Translations under genes and position numbers: made by a program
The notes under the pieces: generated by a model
What the model was told of the DNA's origin: nothing
The model's database searches: none
What the model saw: the letters and a program-made list of their open reading frames with translations, nothing else
In this document: piece by piece, positions 15,609 to 24,910 of the stretch
How positions within the stretch are numbered: the stretch's first letter is position 1
Layout: each line of letters begins with the position of its first letter
Source: Clostridium_AD sp047624165
GTDB taxonomy: Bacteria > Bacillota > Clostridia > Clostridiales > Clostridiaceae
NCBI GenBank assembly: GCA_047624165.1
Contig: JBLHPD010000002.1
Location: forward strand, 1 to 64,000
Direction of reading: 5' to 3'
DNA length: 64,000 nt

Positions 15609-18122
15609 ATGAAGGTATATCTTTTCAAAATACTTTCTTTCTTTAAAAGCATAAGAAGTCGGATAATACTTTCTATAGCACTAACAGCTGTTATATCCTC
15701 CCTATTAGTCGGATTTTTAAGTATAAAATTCAGTACGACAACAATAGAGGATGAGGCGAATCAGAAGCTAAGCTATATGGCAAAATCCTATGCCAATTTT
15801 TTGGATGGATACTTTAGTGAAGTTTCAAAAGTAGTAAATATATTGTATTATGATTTACAAAATAATATAGATAGATCTAAAATCCATGATGATAAATACA
15901 TAGAACAGTTAATAAAACGTATAGAGTCGACAGTTAAAATGCAAGCTCAGAACTCTTCTCAGGGAAAAACCGCATATGTATATTTTAATCCTAGGCTTAC
16001 AGGCAAGGTGCATGATGTATATTATGCAGATCAGGATGGAGACGGTAATGTTGAACGGCAAAGCGTAGTGCCTATGGAATATTATACTGATAATTTCAAT
16101 ATCACTGAGGATAAATCCTGGTGGTTCACACCTGTTTCTACACATAGGGATTATTGGGGTAAGCCTTATAATTGGAAGATGGATAATGGGAAAGTGGTAG
16201 AATTTATGTCCTATACAAGGGCTATATATCTGGGGAATGAACTCTTGTGTGTGGTAGGTAGTGATTTTACATATGATAATATAAGAGAAAAAATAGATAG
16301 TATAAAAATATATAGGTCAGGTTTTGCATTCCTTCTTAACAGTAATTATGAGATAATATCCTACCCATTATATAAAGGAAATGAAAATATTGCAGACATT
16401 AATAAAGACCAATTTAAACAAAGTATTGATAATTTAAAAGAAGAGGATACATCTATAATAAAGTATAAATCCACTGATGGCAGTAAAAAGGTAACATCAC
16501 TGGCAAAAATGAGTAATGGTTGGATTATCGGGATGACTGCAGATGAGAAGGAAATACTCAGTAGGATGATTTCTTTAAGGGGATTTCTATATATTCTAAT
16601 AGGAATTCTATCAATACTTTCAATATTACTATCCCTTCGTTTGGGTAATAAGATATCAAAACCTATAATTGCAATTTCGAACATAGTTAGAAATGTTGGA
16701 GATTCAAATTATAGAGTAGATATTCCTGGGGAATACTTGCAGCGAAAGGATGAAATAGGAATACTCTCGGTATCAATAAAGACAATGAGTGAGAAGATTA
16801 CTGATGATCTTGAAGAGATAAACTATCAGAACAATATACTTAAGTACGATGCACTGACAAATGCTACAAAGAAGGATTATTTCAGACAGCTGGTAAATAC
16901 ATATATTAATGATACTGAGCAAAGTATACATAATGCAGCAATGATGATAATTAATATTGATAACTTCAGGGTAATAAATGAAACCATGAGTTATGATACA
17001 GGGAATATGCTTCTGTGCGAAATAGCTAGGAGATTATTTTCAAATATTAGTAAATTAGATTTACTATCAAGAACAGATGGAGACGAGTTTACCATATTTT
17101 TCAAAAAAATAGAGGATTCGAAGGACATGACACATAGAATTGATATGATTTTTTTATTATTCAATAATCCGTTTAATGTATATAGTGAAGAAATTTTTGT
17201 ATCAATAAGTGCTGGAATAAGTATTTACCCAGATGATAGTTGCTACCATGATGAACTATTTAAAAATGCATGCTCAGCAGTGAATCATGTAAAATCAAAT
17301 AAAAAGAATAGGTATGAGTTCTACCAAAGGAGTATAAATAAAATAACTACAGAAAATTACGAGATAATTAATAATTTAAGGTATGCACTCAGCAGGGATG
17401 AATTTGAATTATATTATCAGCCACAGATAGATATTCAAAAAAATATGTTTATAGGAGTTGAAGCACTATTAAGATGGAATAGCCCTAAGGGGAGAATACC
17501 CCCAAGTAAATTTATTCCCCTTGCAGAAGAAAGCAATATTATAATACCTATTGGAGAATGGGTTTTAAGTGAAGCATGCAAAATGGGCGTTAAATTAATG
17601 GATTTGGGCTTCAAAGTTAAAGTTGGAGTTAATATTTCTGCCATGCAATTTAAAGAGATATATCTTGTCGAATTAATTAAAAATACATTCAAGGAAACTG
17701 GCCTTCCACCAAGTTTTCTTGATATTGAAATAACAGAAAGCATTTTGATGGATAATAGTATTATTACAGAACAAATACTCAAAAAACTTAAAGATATGGG
17801 GGTAGGATTATCCATTGATGATTTTGGTACAGGATATTCATCACTTGCATATCTGAAAAATTATGTTGTAGACAAACTGAAAATAGACAGATCATTTATA
17901 AAAGATATACCATATAATGATGATGGAACAATTGCAAAAGCAATAATAAATCTTTCAAAGGGTTTAGGAATAAAAGTAATTGCTGAAGGTATAGAAGAAA
18001 AGGAGCAACTTGAATTTCTTCTAAAAAACGGTTGCGATGAAGTTCAGGGCTATTATTATTCCAAACCGATTCCAGAAGATGAAATTATTGCCTATATAAG
18101 AGAATTTGACACCAAAAACTGA
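15609..18122 (+). CDS. Membrane Cache-HAMP-GGDEF-EAL protein, probable c-di-GMP phosphodiesterase
   Basis: An 837-residue protein: membrane helix (about 18-40), dCache sensor (about 45-300), second helix (about 318-342), HAMP, GGDEF (about 410-570) and EAL (about 585-830). The GGDEF site reads RTDGDEF, so the first Gly of the signature is Asp and cyclase activity is doubtful. The EAL domain keeps EALLRW, the DDFGTGYSSLAYL loop and the AEGIEEKEQ glutamate, so it should hydrolyse c-di-GMP. The start at 15609 has AAGAGG nine bases before it; a GTG three codons upstream lies over the RBS. Only 31 bases separate it from the catabolic operon that follows, so it may be co-transcribed with it. Confidence 0.93.
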   Translation: MKVYLFKILSFFKSIRSRIILSIALTAVISSLLVGFLSIKFSTTTIEDEANQKLSYMAKSYANFLDGYFSEVSKVVNILYYDLQNNIDRSKIHDDKYIEQLIKRIESTVKMQAQNSSQGKTAYVYFNPRLTGKVHDVYYADQDGDGNVERQSVVPMEYYTDNFNITEDKSWWFTPVSTHRDYWGKPYNWKMDNGKVVEFMSYTRAIYLGNELLCVVGSDFTYDNIREKIDSIKIYRSGFAFLLNSNYEIISYPLYKGNENIADINKDQFKQSIDNLKEEDTSIIKYKSTDGSKKVTSLAKMSNGWIIGMTADEKEILSRMISLRGFLYILIGILSILSILLSLRLGNKISKPIIAISNIVRNVGDSNYRVDIPGEYLQRKDEIGILSVSIKTMSEKITDDLEEINYQNNILKYDALTNATKKDYFRQLVNTYINDTEQSIHNAAMMIINIDNFRVINETMSYDTGNMLLCEIARRLFSNISKLDLLSRTDGDEFTIFFKKIEDSKDMTHRIDMIFLLFNNPFNVYSEEIFVSISAGISIYPDDSCYHDELFKNACSAVNHVKSNKKNRYEFYQRSINKITTENYEIINNLRYALSRDEFELYYQPQIDIQKNMFIGVEALLRWNSPKGRIPPSKFIPLAEESNIIIPIGEWVLSEACKMGVKLMDLGFKVKVGVNISAMQFKEIYLVELIKNTFKETGLPPSFLDIEITESILMDNSIITEQILKKLKDMGVGLSIDDFGTGYSSLAYLKNYVVDKLKIDRSFIKDIPYNDDGTIAKAIINLSKGLGIKVIAEGIEEKEQLEFLLKNGCDEVQGYYYSKPIPEDEIIAYIREFDTKN

Positions 18123-18153
18123 TATATGGTAGATACACATGGAGGTGAAGGTA

Positions 18154-19611
18154 ATGGAACAAATATATGACGTAGTTATTATTGGTTCAGGAGTTATAGG
18201 AAGTGCAGTCGCAAGGGAAATAGCAAGATATGATTTGAAAATAGCTGTACTTGAAAAGGAACTGGATGTTTGCCTTGAAACAAGTGGTAGAAATTCAGGG
18301 GTATTACATGCCGGGTTTAATAATATTCAGGGATCTCTTATGGCTAAGTACTGTGTAGAGGGAAACTTGGGGTTTGATAAGGTAGCGAAAGAACTGGATA
18401 TTCCCTTTAATAGAACAGGTAAAATTGTAGTTGGATTTAATGAAGATGATAAGGTGAAACTTAGGCAGTTAAAAGAACAAGGGGATAAAAATGGTGTTCC
18501 TGGTTTAGAAATCATAGGAAAAGACAGAATAAAAGAATTAGCACCTTATGTAGATGGTGAGTTTGCTATGTATTCACCGTCAACGGGAATATTTAATCCT
18601 TTTATCTATACAATAGCATTGGCAGAAAATGCATATAAAAATGGAGTAGATTTTCATTTGGATAATAAAGTAATGGGTATAAATAGAGAAGAAGATATTT
18701 ATAAAATTAAAACGATAAAAGATACATATAAAACTAAATGGATAATAAATTGTGCAGGATTAAATTCCGATAAAATTGCAAGGATGATGGGTATCGAAGA
18801 TTACACGATTTATCCATGTCGAGGAGAGTACTTTGTATTAGATCAAAAGGTAGGAGACTATCTAAAAATACCTGTTTACCCTGTTCCAAATATTAAAGAA
18901 GGAGGACTTGGTATTCATCTTACGCCTACAATGGATGGAAACATACTCATAGGACCTAGTACTCAGTATATTGATGAAAGAAATGATTATTCTGCCACTA
19001 AGGAAATAATGGACTTATTAATAAGAGATGGAGAAAGGATATTTCCTTATATAAAAAGAGAATTCTTTATTCGAAATTTTACTGGAATAAGACCTAAACT
19101 TGTAAGCCAAAGTAAGGGTGGATATGCTGATTTTGTAATAGAGGAAAAAGAAGAAATACCTAATGTAATAAATCTTATTGGAATAGAGTCCCCTGGATTA
19201 ACAAGTGCATTGCCAATAGCTAGAAGAGTAGTAGAACTTTTGGGACGAAAATTATCATTGATAGAAAAAGATAATTTTGACCCTTATAAAAAAGGAATAC
19301 TGTGTTTTAAAGACCAAACGGAAGAAAAGAAAAGAGAACTAATAAAAAGTAACCCGAATTATGGTGAAATTATTTGTAGATGTGAAACTATAACCAAACA
19401 AGAAATTTTAGAAGCAATTAATAATCCACTTAATGTAGAAACTGTTATCGGCGTGAAAAATAGAACAAGGGCCATGATGGGAAGATGTCAGGGAGGATAT
19501 TGCCAGACTAGAATTGTAGAGTTAATCATGAAAGAAAAGAATAAGAAGGAAGAAGAAGTTACCTATGCTCGGAAAAATGGAAATATGTTCGTGGGGAAGG
19601 TGAGGAACTAA
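18154..19611 (+). CDS. GlpA-like FAD-dependent dehydrogenase with C-terminal [2Fe-2S] BFD domain
   Basis: A 485-residue protein. The N-terminal FAD motif DVVIIGSGVIGSAVARE (about 5-21) starts a DAO-fold domain related to glycerol-3-phosphate and L-2-hydroxyglutarate dehydrogenases (GRNSGVLHAGF, GECRGEYF-like CRGEYFVLD, TGIRPKL). The C-terminal Fer2_BFD domain has CRCE at about 404 and GRCQGGYC at about 442. In clostridia this protein forms a complex with the two products encoded next. The start at 18154 follows GGAGGTGA by five bases; an ATG at 18139 lies ahead of that RBS. It is the first enzyme of a five-gene operon. The substrate may be a 2-hydroxy acid or glycerol-3-phosphate; the downstream genes favour the former. 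Confidence 0.88.
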   Translation: MEQIYDVVIIGSGVIGSAVAREIARYDLKIAVLEKELDVCLETSGRNSGVLHAGFNNIQGSLMAKYCVEGNLGFDKVAKELDIPFNRTGKIVVGFNEDDKVKLRQLKEQGDKNGVPGLEIIGKDRIKELAPYVDGEFAMYSPSTGIFNPFIYTIALAENAYKNGVDFHLDNKVMGINREEDIYKIKTIKDTYKTKWIINCAGLNSDKIARMMGIEDYTIYPCRGEYFVLDQKVGDYLKIPVYPVPNIKEGGLGIHLTPTMDGNILIGPSTQYIDERNDYSATKEIMDLLIRDGERIFPYIKREFFIRNFTGIRPKLVSQSKGGYADFVIEEKEEIPNVINLIGIESPGLTSALPIARRVVELLGRKLSLIEKDNFDPYKKGILCFKDQTEEKKRELIKSNPNYGEIICRCETITKQEILEAINNPLNVETVIGVKNRTRAMMGRCQGGYCQTRIVELIMKEKNKKEEEVTYARKNGNMFVGKVRN

Positions 19612-20852
19612 TGGCTATTAATAAAGATGTGGTCATTATTGGTGGAGGTCCTGCGGGACTTGCTGCAGCAGTGAAATTAAAACAGCAGGGAATAAATGAT
19701 ATATTGATTATTGAAAGGGAAAAACTTCCTGGGGGAATACTTAGACAATGTATACATGATGGGTTTGGTATGACAAGATTCAAAGAAGCATTAAGTGGAC
19801 CGGAATATGCTGCTAAATTTATAGAAAAAGTAGAGAATATGGGCATAGAGTATATTACAAATACAACAGTACTTTCGATTACGCCGAACAAAAGAATAAT
19901 AACTGCATCTAGTGAGGGGCTGATTGAATATAATGTGAAAGCAGTCGTCATTACAACAGGATGTAGAGAAAGAACAAGAGGCGCCATAAGTATACCAGGA
20001 ACAAGGCCGGCAGGTGTTTATACAGCTGGAGTAGTCCAAGCTTATGTAAATCTTAGAAATATTATGGTAGGTAAAAAGGTAATCATATTGGGATCAGGAG
20101 ATATAGGCTTAATCATGGCGAGGCGTATGACCCTTGAAGGTGCGAAGGTAAAAGCAGTTTTTGAAGTGCTGCCTTATGCTAGTGGACTACAAAGGAATAT
20201 TGAACAATGTTTAAATGATTATAATATACCCTTATACTTAAGTCATACTGTAACAAATATCAAAGGTAATAAGAGGATTTATGGTATTACAGTAAGCCGA
20301 GTTGATGAGAATATGAAACCTATACCCGGAACCCAGAAAGATTATGAGTGTGATACCCTGATATTATCAGTAGGACTTATACCTGAAAATGAACTCTCAC
20401 TTATGGCAGGGGTAGAACTAGACAATAGAACAAAAGGGGCTATCGTAGATGAAAACTATCAAACAAATATTGAGGGCATATTTGCAGCAGGAAATGTTCT
20501 TCATGTTCATGATTTAGTGGATTTCGTTTCAATAGAAGCAGAAAGCCTAGCAGAGGCAGTAGCGGATTATATTAAAAAAGGTGAATTACCTAACTGTAAT
20601 ATAGAAATAGAGACAGACAATAATGTCAGTCATACTATCCCTCAAAAAATAAGTGGTCAAAAGGATTTCAAACTATCAATGAGAGTAAAAAAACCATTTA
20701 AAAATTGTAGAGTAGAGATTTTACAAAATGATCATATAGTAAAATCAATAAAAATGAGAAAAGCAATTCCAGCAGAAATGATACAAATAGAAGTTAAAAG
20801 AGAAGACCTAAAATCATTAGATAACTTAAAGGTGGTTGTTAAAAATGATTAG
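19611..20852 (+). CDS. FAD/NAD(P)-dependent oxidoreductase, partner of the GlpA-like dehydrogenase
   Basis: A 413-residue pyridine nucleotide-disulfide oxidoreductase-like protein. FAD motif VVIIGGGPAGLAAAVKLKQQ (about 7-26), NAD motif KKVIILGSGDIGLIMARRM (about 152-170) and the ATG-like motif GIFAAGNVLHVHD (about 286-298). There is no redox-active CxxxxC pair. It probably passes electrons from the dehydrogenase to NAD(P) or a carrier. The ATG overlaps the previous stop by one base (TAATG), so translation is coupled. Confidence 0.88.
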   Translation: MAINKDVVIIGGGPAGLAAAVKLKQQGINDILIIEREKLPGGILRQCIHDGFGMTRFKEALSGPEYAAKFIEKVENMGIEYITNTTVLSITPNKRIITASSEGLIEYNVKAVVITTGCRERTRGAISIPGTRPAGVYTAGVVQAYVNLRNIMVGKKVIILGSGDIGLIMARRMTLEGAKVKAVFEVLPYASGLQRNIEQCLNDYNIPLYLSHTVTNIKGNKRIYGITVSRVDENMKPIPGTQKDYECDTLILSVGLIPENELSLMAGVELDNRTKGAIVDENYQTNIEGIFAAGNVLHVHDLVDFVSIEAESLAEAVADYIKKGELPNCNIEIETDNNVSHTIPQKISGQKDFKLSMRVKKPFKNCRVEILQNDHIVKSIKMRKAIPAEMIQIEVKREDLKSLDNLKVVVKND

Positions 20853-21213
20853 ACAATTTACATGTATTTTATGTCCAAATGGATGTGACTTAGAAGCTCA
20901 ATTGAATGGTAATGAAATTATATCTATTGAAGGTGCACAATGCGTACGTGGAAAAAAATATGTAGAACAGGAATTAATTAATCCACAAAGGAATATCGCC
21001 ACATCAGTAAAGGTTGATGGAGGGAATATGCCACTCGTTAGTGTGAGACTTACTCGGGCAATATGTAAAGACAAAATATTTAAGGTTATGGATGAAATAA
21101 AGAAAGTTAAAATCCAGGCTCCTGTATCAATAGGTCAGGTAATAATTAGTAATGTACTTGGTTTAGAAAGTGATGTTATAGCCACAAAAAATGTAGAGGA
21201 ATTAAAAAAATGA
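20845..21213 (+). CDS. DUF1667 protein, small cysteine-motif subunit
   Basis: A 122-residue protein. The N-terminal motif CILCPNGCDLEA plus C at about residue 33 (GAQCVRGK) could hold an Fe-S cluster or zinc. DUF1667 proteins almost always follow the two FAD proteins found here and probably are the third subunit of the complex. ATG 20845 overlaps the end of the previous gene by eight bases; a TTG at 20836 is less likely. Confidence 0.88.
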   Translation: MIRQFTCILCPNGCDLEAQLNGNEIISIEGAQCVRGKKYVEQELINPQRNIATSVKVDGGNMPLVSVRLTRAICKDKIFKVMDEIKKVKIQAPVSIGQVIISNVLGLESDVIATKNVEELKK

Positions 21214-21258
21214 TGCTATAGTCATGGTGGTTGTGTGAAAATAAGGAAGGGTGATAGA

Positions 21259-22524
21259 ATGAATGAAATATTAAATCAAATAGAATTACCTAAAATAGTA
21301 AAGGTAAAACAAACATTCACAAGACCTAAGCTTTACGATATTGAAAAGGAAATAAGAGCAAAAATACTAGAGCAAAAAGTGCTTGAAAAAATTCGAAAGG
21401 GGTCTAAAATAGCCATAACAGGTGGAAGTCGTGGCATATCAAATTACCAGACTATAATGAGGGTGATTGTTTCAATTGTAAAAGAGTATGGAGGAGAACC
21501 TTTTATTGTGCCGGCTATGGGAAGTCATGGTGGCGGAACGGGGGAAGGCCAGAGAAAAATCCTTGCAAAGCTGGGAATTACAGAAGAACTTATAGGGGCT
21601 CCCATCATCTCTTCTGCTGAAACAGTGGAAGTTGGTATTTCAGATAAAGGACTCCCTGTGTATGTGGATAAGTACGCTTATGAAGCCGATGGGATTATAT
21701 TATTAAATAGAGTAAAATTGCATACCTCCTTTAGGGGGAAATATGAGAGTGGTCTTGTGAAAATGATTGCAATTGGCTTAGGAAAAAGAAAAGGGGCAGA
21801 TATGACCCATTCCTTAAGATTTGAAAATATGGCTGAAAATATTGTAAGTATGGCAAAAGTTTCATTAGACAAATTGAATATACTATTTGGAGTTGCTACC
21901 ATAGAGAATGGGTATGATGAAACCGCAGAAATACACATTGTTAGAAAAGAAAAAATAATGGAGATAGAGCCTCAATTACTGGAAAGATCTAAAGAGCTCA
22001 TGTCCAAAATATATTTAGAGAAAATAGATGTACTTATCGTAAAAGAATTAGGTAAAAATATAAGCGGTACGGGTATGGACACGAATATAATCGGAAGGTA
22101 CCACACAAAGGCAGCCAGTGGGGGACCTGATGTAACAAAGCTTGGGGTTTTAGATATTACCGATAAATCCGATGGCAATGCCAATGGAATGGGGCTAGCT
22201 GATTATACTACAAAAAAACTTTGTGACAAAATAAACTTCCCTGCTACCTATCTCAATGTAATAACATCCACAGAACCAAACAGTGTAAAGCTACCTATGG
22301 TATTAGATAACGACAAACTGGTGTTGCAAGTAGCGGTAAAGGCATGTGGAATTAGGGATATTAAAAAAATAAAAATGGTTATTATAGAGAATACAAAACA
22401 TTTAGACGAAATATATATTTCTGAATATGCAATGGAAGAAGTGAAGAAATATAAAAATGTTGAAATACTCGGGAGTCCAAAGGAAATAGAATTTGATAAA
22501 AATATGAATTTGAAAGTATTTTAA
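21259..22524 (+). CDS. LarA-superfamily (nickel-pincer cofactor) isomerase-like protein
   Basis: A 421-residue protein of the DUF2088/LarA superfamily, whose characterised members racemise or epimerise 2-hydroxy acids with a nickel-pincer nucleotide. The block PAMGSHGGGTGEGQ at about 88-101 corresponds to the family's SHGGxT region, and LNRVKLHTSFRGKYESGLVK (about 152-171) is also conserved. No larB, larC or larE cofactor synthesis genes lie in the window, so the cofactor would have to come from elsewhere. The ATG at 21259 has AAGGGTGA six bases before it. It lies 45 bases after DUF1667 and 40 before the FAH gene, so it belongs to the same operon. The substrate is unknown; a sugar acid or hydroxy acid fits the neighbours. 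Confidence 0.8.
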   Translation: MNEILNQIELPKIVKVKQTFTRPKLYDIEKEIRAKILEQKVLEKIRKGSKIAITGGSRGISNYQTIMRVIVSIVKEYGGEPFIVPAMGSHGGGTGEGQRKILAKLGITEELIGAPIISSAETVEVGISDKGLPVYVDKYAYEADGIILLNRVKLHTSFRGKYESGLVKMIAIGLGKRKGADMTHSLRFENMAENIVSMAKVSLDKLNILFGVATIENGYDETAEIHIVRKEKIMEIEPQLLERSKELMSKIYLEKIDVLIVKELGKNISGTGMDTNIIGRYHTKAASGGPDVTKLGVLDITDKSDGNANGMGLADYTTKKLCDKINFPATYLNVITSTEPNSVKLPMVLDNDKLVLQVAVKACGIRDIKKIKMVIIENTKHLDEIYISEYAMEEVKKYKNVEILGSPKEIEFDKNMNLKVF

Positions 22525-22563
22525 ATTTAAAAAATTTACTAAGTGTAAAGGAGGAATTTAATT

Positions 22564-23445
22564 ATGAGATTATCGACAATAAGATTATATGGCATGGAAG
22601 TGGCAGGTATTATAACTTTAAAAGGTGTTGTACCTGTTGGCTTAGTGAATGAAAAATATAACAAGAGGTGGAATACTGATACGCTGGAAATTATTAAATC
22701 GGGCCAACTTGAAGAAATAAACAATTGGTATCGTGATGGAGGTAAAGAAGAATTAGAAGGGCTTACAGGTGAGGTTATTCCTTTTGAAGAAGCTAAATTT
22801 GCTCCATTATATCGTCATCCAAGAAAAATATTTGGCATAGGACTTAATTATGCAGAGCATGCATCTGATTTAGCTGAGAAAGCTCCGAGTACAGAGCCTG
22901 CAAGCTTTTTTAAACCTGATACAACTATTATTGGACATGGAGATACAATAAAAATACCACTTCAATCTGAAAAGACTACTGGAGAAGCGGAACTGGGAAT
23001 AATTTTTGGAAGGGAATGTGAAAACGTTGAGATAGAAGATTGGTCTAGTGTGATTGCAGGTTATACAACAATAATTGATATGACAGCAGAAGATATTTTA
23101 AGAAAAAATCCTAGATATTTGACACGCTGTAAAAGTTTTGAAACCTTCTTTAGCTTTGGACCACAATTGGTTACTCCTGATGAGGTTGAAGACGTTTTAA
23201 AACTAAAAGTATCTACTGTATTAAATGGAAATGTAATAGCACAAAATACTGTTAGCAATATGACTTTTTTACCAGATTATTTGGTTTCATTTCACTCAAA
23301 AGTTATGAAAATGTTTCCAGGTGATATTATTTCAACGGGTACACCTGGAGCTGCTCACATTAATCATGGTGATGTTGTGGAATGCTTGATTTATGGATTT
23401 GAAAGTTTAGTTAATCCAGTTATTGATAAAAAAACAATAAAATAA
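22564..23445 (+). CDS. Fumarylacetoacetate hydrolase family protein
   Basis: A 293-residue FAH-fold protein. The N-terminal cap is about residues 1-90; the catalytic core starts at IFGIGLNYAEHASD. The metal ligands are visible as GEAELGIIFG (two Glu, about 139-141) and IIDMTAED (Asp, about 172). The family includes acylpyruvases, 2-keto-3-deoxy sugar acid hydrolases or dehydratases and oxaloacetate decarboxylases. As the last gene of the operon it would cleave or dehydrate the keto acid made by the dehydrogenase complex. AAAGGAGG precedes the start at a normal distance. Confidence 0.88.
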   Translation: MRLSTIRLYGMEVAGIITLKGVVPVGLVNEKYNKRWNTDTLEIIKSGQLEEINNWYRDGGKEELEGLTGEVIPFEEAKFAPLYRHPRKIFGIGLNYAEHASDLAEKAPSTEPASFFKPDTTIIGHGDTIKIPLQSEKTTGEAELGIIFGRECENVEIEDWSSVIAGYTTIIDMTAEDILRKNPRYLTRCKSFETFFSFGPQLVTPDEVEDVLKLKVSTVLNGNVIAQNTVSNMTFLPDYLVSFHSKVMKMFPGDIISTGTPGAAHINHGDVVECLIYGFESLVNPVIDKKTIK

Positions 23446-23516
23446 CGCACTTTTGATTTAAAATTAGGGGCACTTAAAAATGAAAAATAGAAAATTGACG
23501 AAGGAGGTTGATGATT

Positions 23517-23747
23517 ATGGCTTGGGGAAATAAAACTGAAAAAATGTTAGTTGTGGTTGAGAGTAAGCCTGATAATAACGAATGGAATATCCCTTATGAA
23601 TTGAATTACAACGATGAAAAGTTTGAAATAAAAGATCCAATTAGGAGTATGAAGCTTTTTAATAATGCAGTCAGATATAAATGCAATATTGACGGAAAAG
23701 CAATTGAGTTATTTAATGAAGGCGAAGAATGGTGGATTTTAATATAA
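23517..23747 (+). CDS. Small unknown protein
   Basis: A 76-residue acidic protein, MAWGNKTEKMLVVVESKPDN at its start and EEWWILI at the end. I do not recognise the family. GGAGG lies nine bases before ATG 23517; two earlier in-frame codons (23508, 23511) are too close to it. No signal or membrane segment is visible. Confidence 0.65.
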   Translation: MAWGNKTEKMLVVVESKPDNNEWNIPYELNYNDEKFEIKDPIRSMKLFNNAVRYKCNIDGKAIELFNEGEEWWILI

Positions 23748-23882
23748 GAGCAACCATAAGATTCCAATTAATGGCGCGACCTCAGGAGTCGTAACAATAA
23801 CATATTAAACAGGGAAAAGAGGTATAATAAGCGTGGACAGGAAAGTTTCATAATTAATATTTTTGACTAGGAGAGGATTGTT

Positions 23883-24482
23883 GTGAAAAAATTAATTTTA
23901 GTAACATCACCACCAGCAAGTGGAAAAACTTATATCGCAAAAAAGCTTGCTGAGGCATTACGCCATGTTGTGTATCTTGATAAAGATACACTCATAAAAC
24001 TGTCGAAACAAGTTTTTGTTGTAGCAGGTGAAGAATACAACAGAAGTTCAGATTTTTTTAATGAAAATATACGTGATTATGAATACGAAACAATAGTAGC
24101 ACTTGCACTGGAAGCTCTGAATTATGATGATATTGTGCTAATTAATGCACCATTTACAAAAGAAATACGAGATTTGAACTATATCAGAAGGCTAAAATCA
24201 ATATTGAAAGAGAAAAATGCATCTTTAGTCGTTATTTGGGTAGAAACTTCAATACATGTAACCCAGCAAAGAATGATTGATAGGAATTCTGATAGGGATA
24301 CATGGAAACTTGAGAATTGGAATGAATATATTGCAGGGACTAATTTTGATATTCCTATTGCGTTGGATGATCCTTGTGTAAAAGATGATTTGCTTATCTT
24401 CAAAAACTCTTCTGATGAAGAATTCACCGATTCATTAACAAAAACAATAGATATACTAGAAGAATCTTCGGGTAGAAAATAA
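23883..24482 (+). CDS. P-loop kinase-like ATPase
   Basis: A 199-residue protein with Walker A TSPPASGKTYIAKKL (about 8-22), followed by VVYLDKDTL, which places an acidic pair where kinases of the AAA_33/zeta-toxin/Chl-resistance type bind substrate. WVETSIHVTQQRMIDRN (about 119-135) looks like the lid region. It should phosphorylate a small molecule, but the substrate cannot be read from the sequence. The start is GTG at 23883 with AGGAGAGG upstream. No antitoxin-like partner adjoins it, so a toxin role is not supported. Confidence 0.75.
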   Translation: MKKLILVTSPPASGKTYIAKKLAEALRHVVYLDKDTLIKLSKQVFVVAGEEYNRSSDFFNENIRDYEYETIVALALEALNYDDIVLINAPFTKEIRDLNYIRRLKSILKEKNASLVVIWVETSIHVTQQRMIDRNSDRDTWKLENWNEYIAGTNFDIPIALDDPCVKDDLLIFKNSSDEEFTDSLTKTIDILEESSGRK

Positions 24483-24496
24483 ATGATTTAACAATT

Positions 24497-24646
24497 CTAC
24501 ATATACCCGTATATATATTTAAATATCTTTTGTAATATGAATAAGATTACAAAAGATATTAAAAATACGATACCTACAGTTCTATCTTCATTTTCATCTC
24601 TGAATGGATCTTCATGCAATTTTACGCCTTTACGCGCTTTATTTTT
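24497..24646 (-). pseudogene. Relic of a small membrane protein, minus strand
   Basis: An open frame reading KLHEDPFRDENEDRTVGIVF then LISFVILFILQKIF, one hydrophilic arm and one membrane helix, ending at TAG 24497. There is no ATG; TTG at 24619 is the only start codon. GGGGGGA and a run of seven A lie further upstream, where a frameshift could have separated the start from the body. The family is unknown. Confidence 0.35.
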
Positions 24647-24700
24647 TTAAATTTTAAACAAATAAATCCCCCCAGCCTATTAATTTTATATTCATTGTAG

Positions 24701-24781
24701 GACTTGGTACTATTAATATTCTATGCGTTTACAGGTTTTGAGTCCATAGCTGTTGCCGCAGAAGATATGGTAAGCTTATAG
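24701..24781 (+). pseudogene. Relic of an APC family amino acid permease
   Basis: Reads DLVLLIFYAFTGFESIAVAA then EDMVSL and stops. The block FTGFESIAVAAEDM is the consensus of the sixth-helix region of amino acid permeases (usually followed by NPxRNIP). Nothing else of the gene, normally about 440 codons, remains on either side. Confidence 0.6.
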
Positions 24782-24854
24782 TTTATATTCTGACCACATT
24801 AATAATCCCCCCTCTTAGGCAGCAAAAACGTTATATCTTAATAGTTTATGTGAT

Positions 24855-24902
24855 AAAAATGAGTAGGACTATTTCATGTTCGAAATAGTCCTACTCATTT
24901 TT
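24855..24902. terminator. Terminator of the pyrophosphatase gene
   Basis: A perfect 21-base stem starting AAAAATGAGTAGGACTATTT, six-base loop ATGTTC, T or A runs on both sides. It can stop transcription from both directions. Confidence 0.92.
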
Positions 24903-24910
24903 GTATTTAA

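Noticed and set aside
23883..24482. P-loop protein as a zeta-type toxin
   Set aside because: No antitoxin gene adjoins it and the toxin-specific motifs could not be confirmed.
24520..24559. Hairpin AATATCTTTTGTAAT / ATTACAAAAGATATT as a terminator
   Set aside because: No T run follows on either strand; it lies inside the small membrane protein relic.
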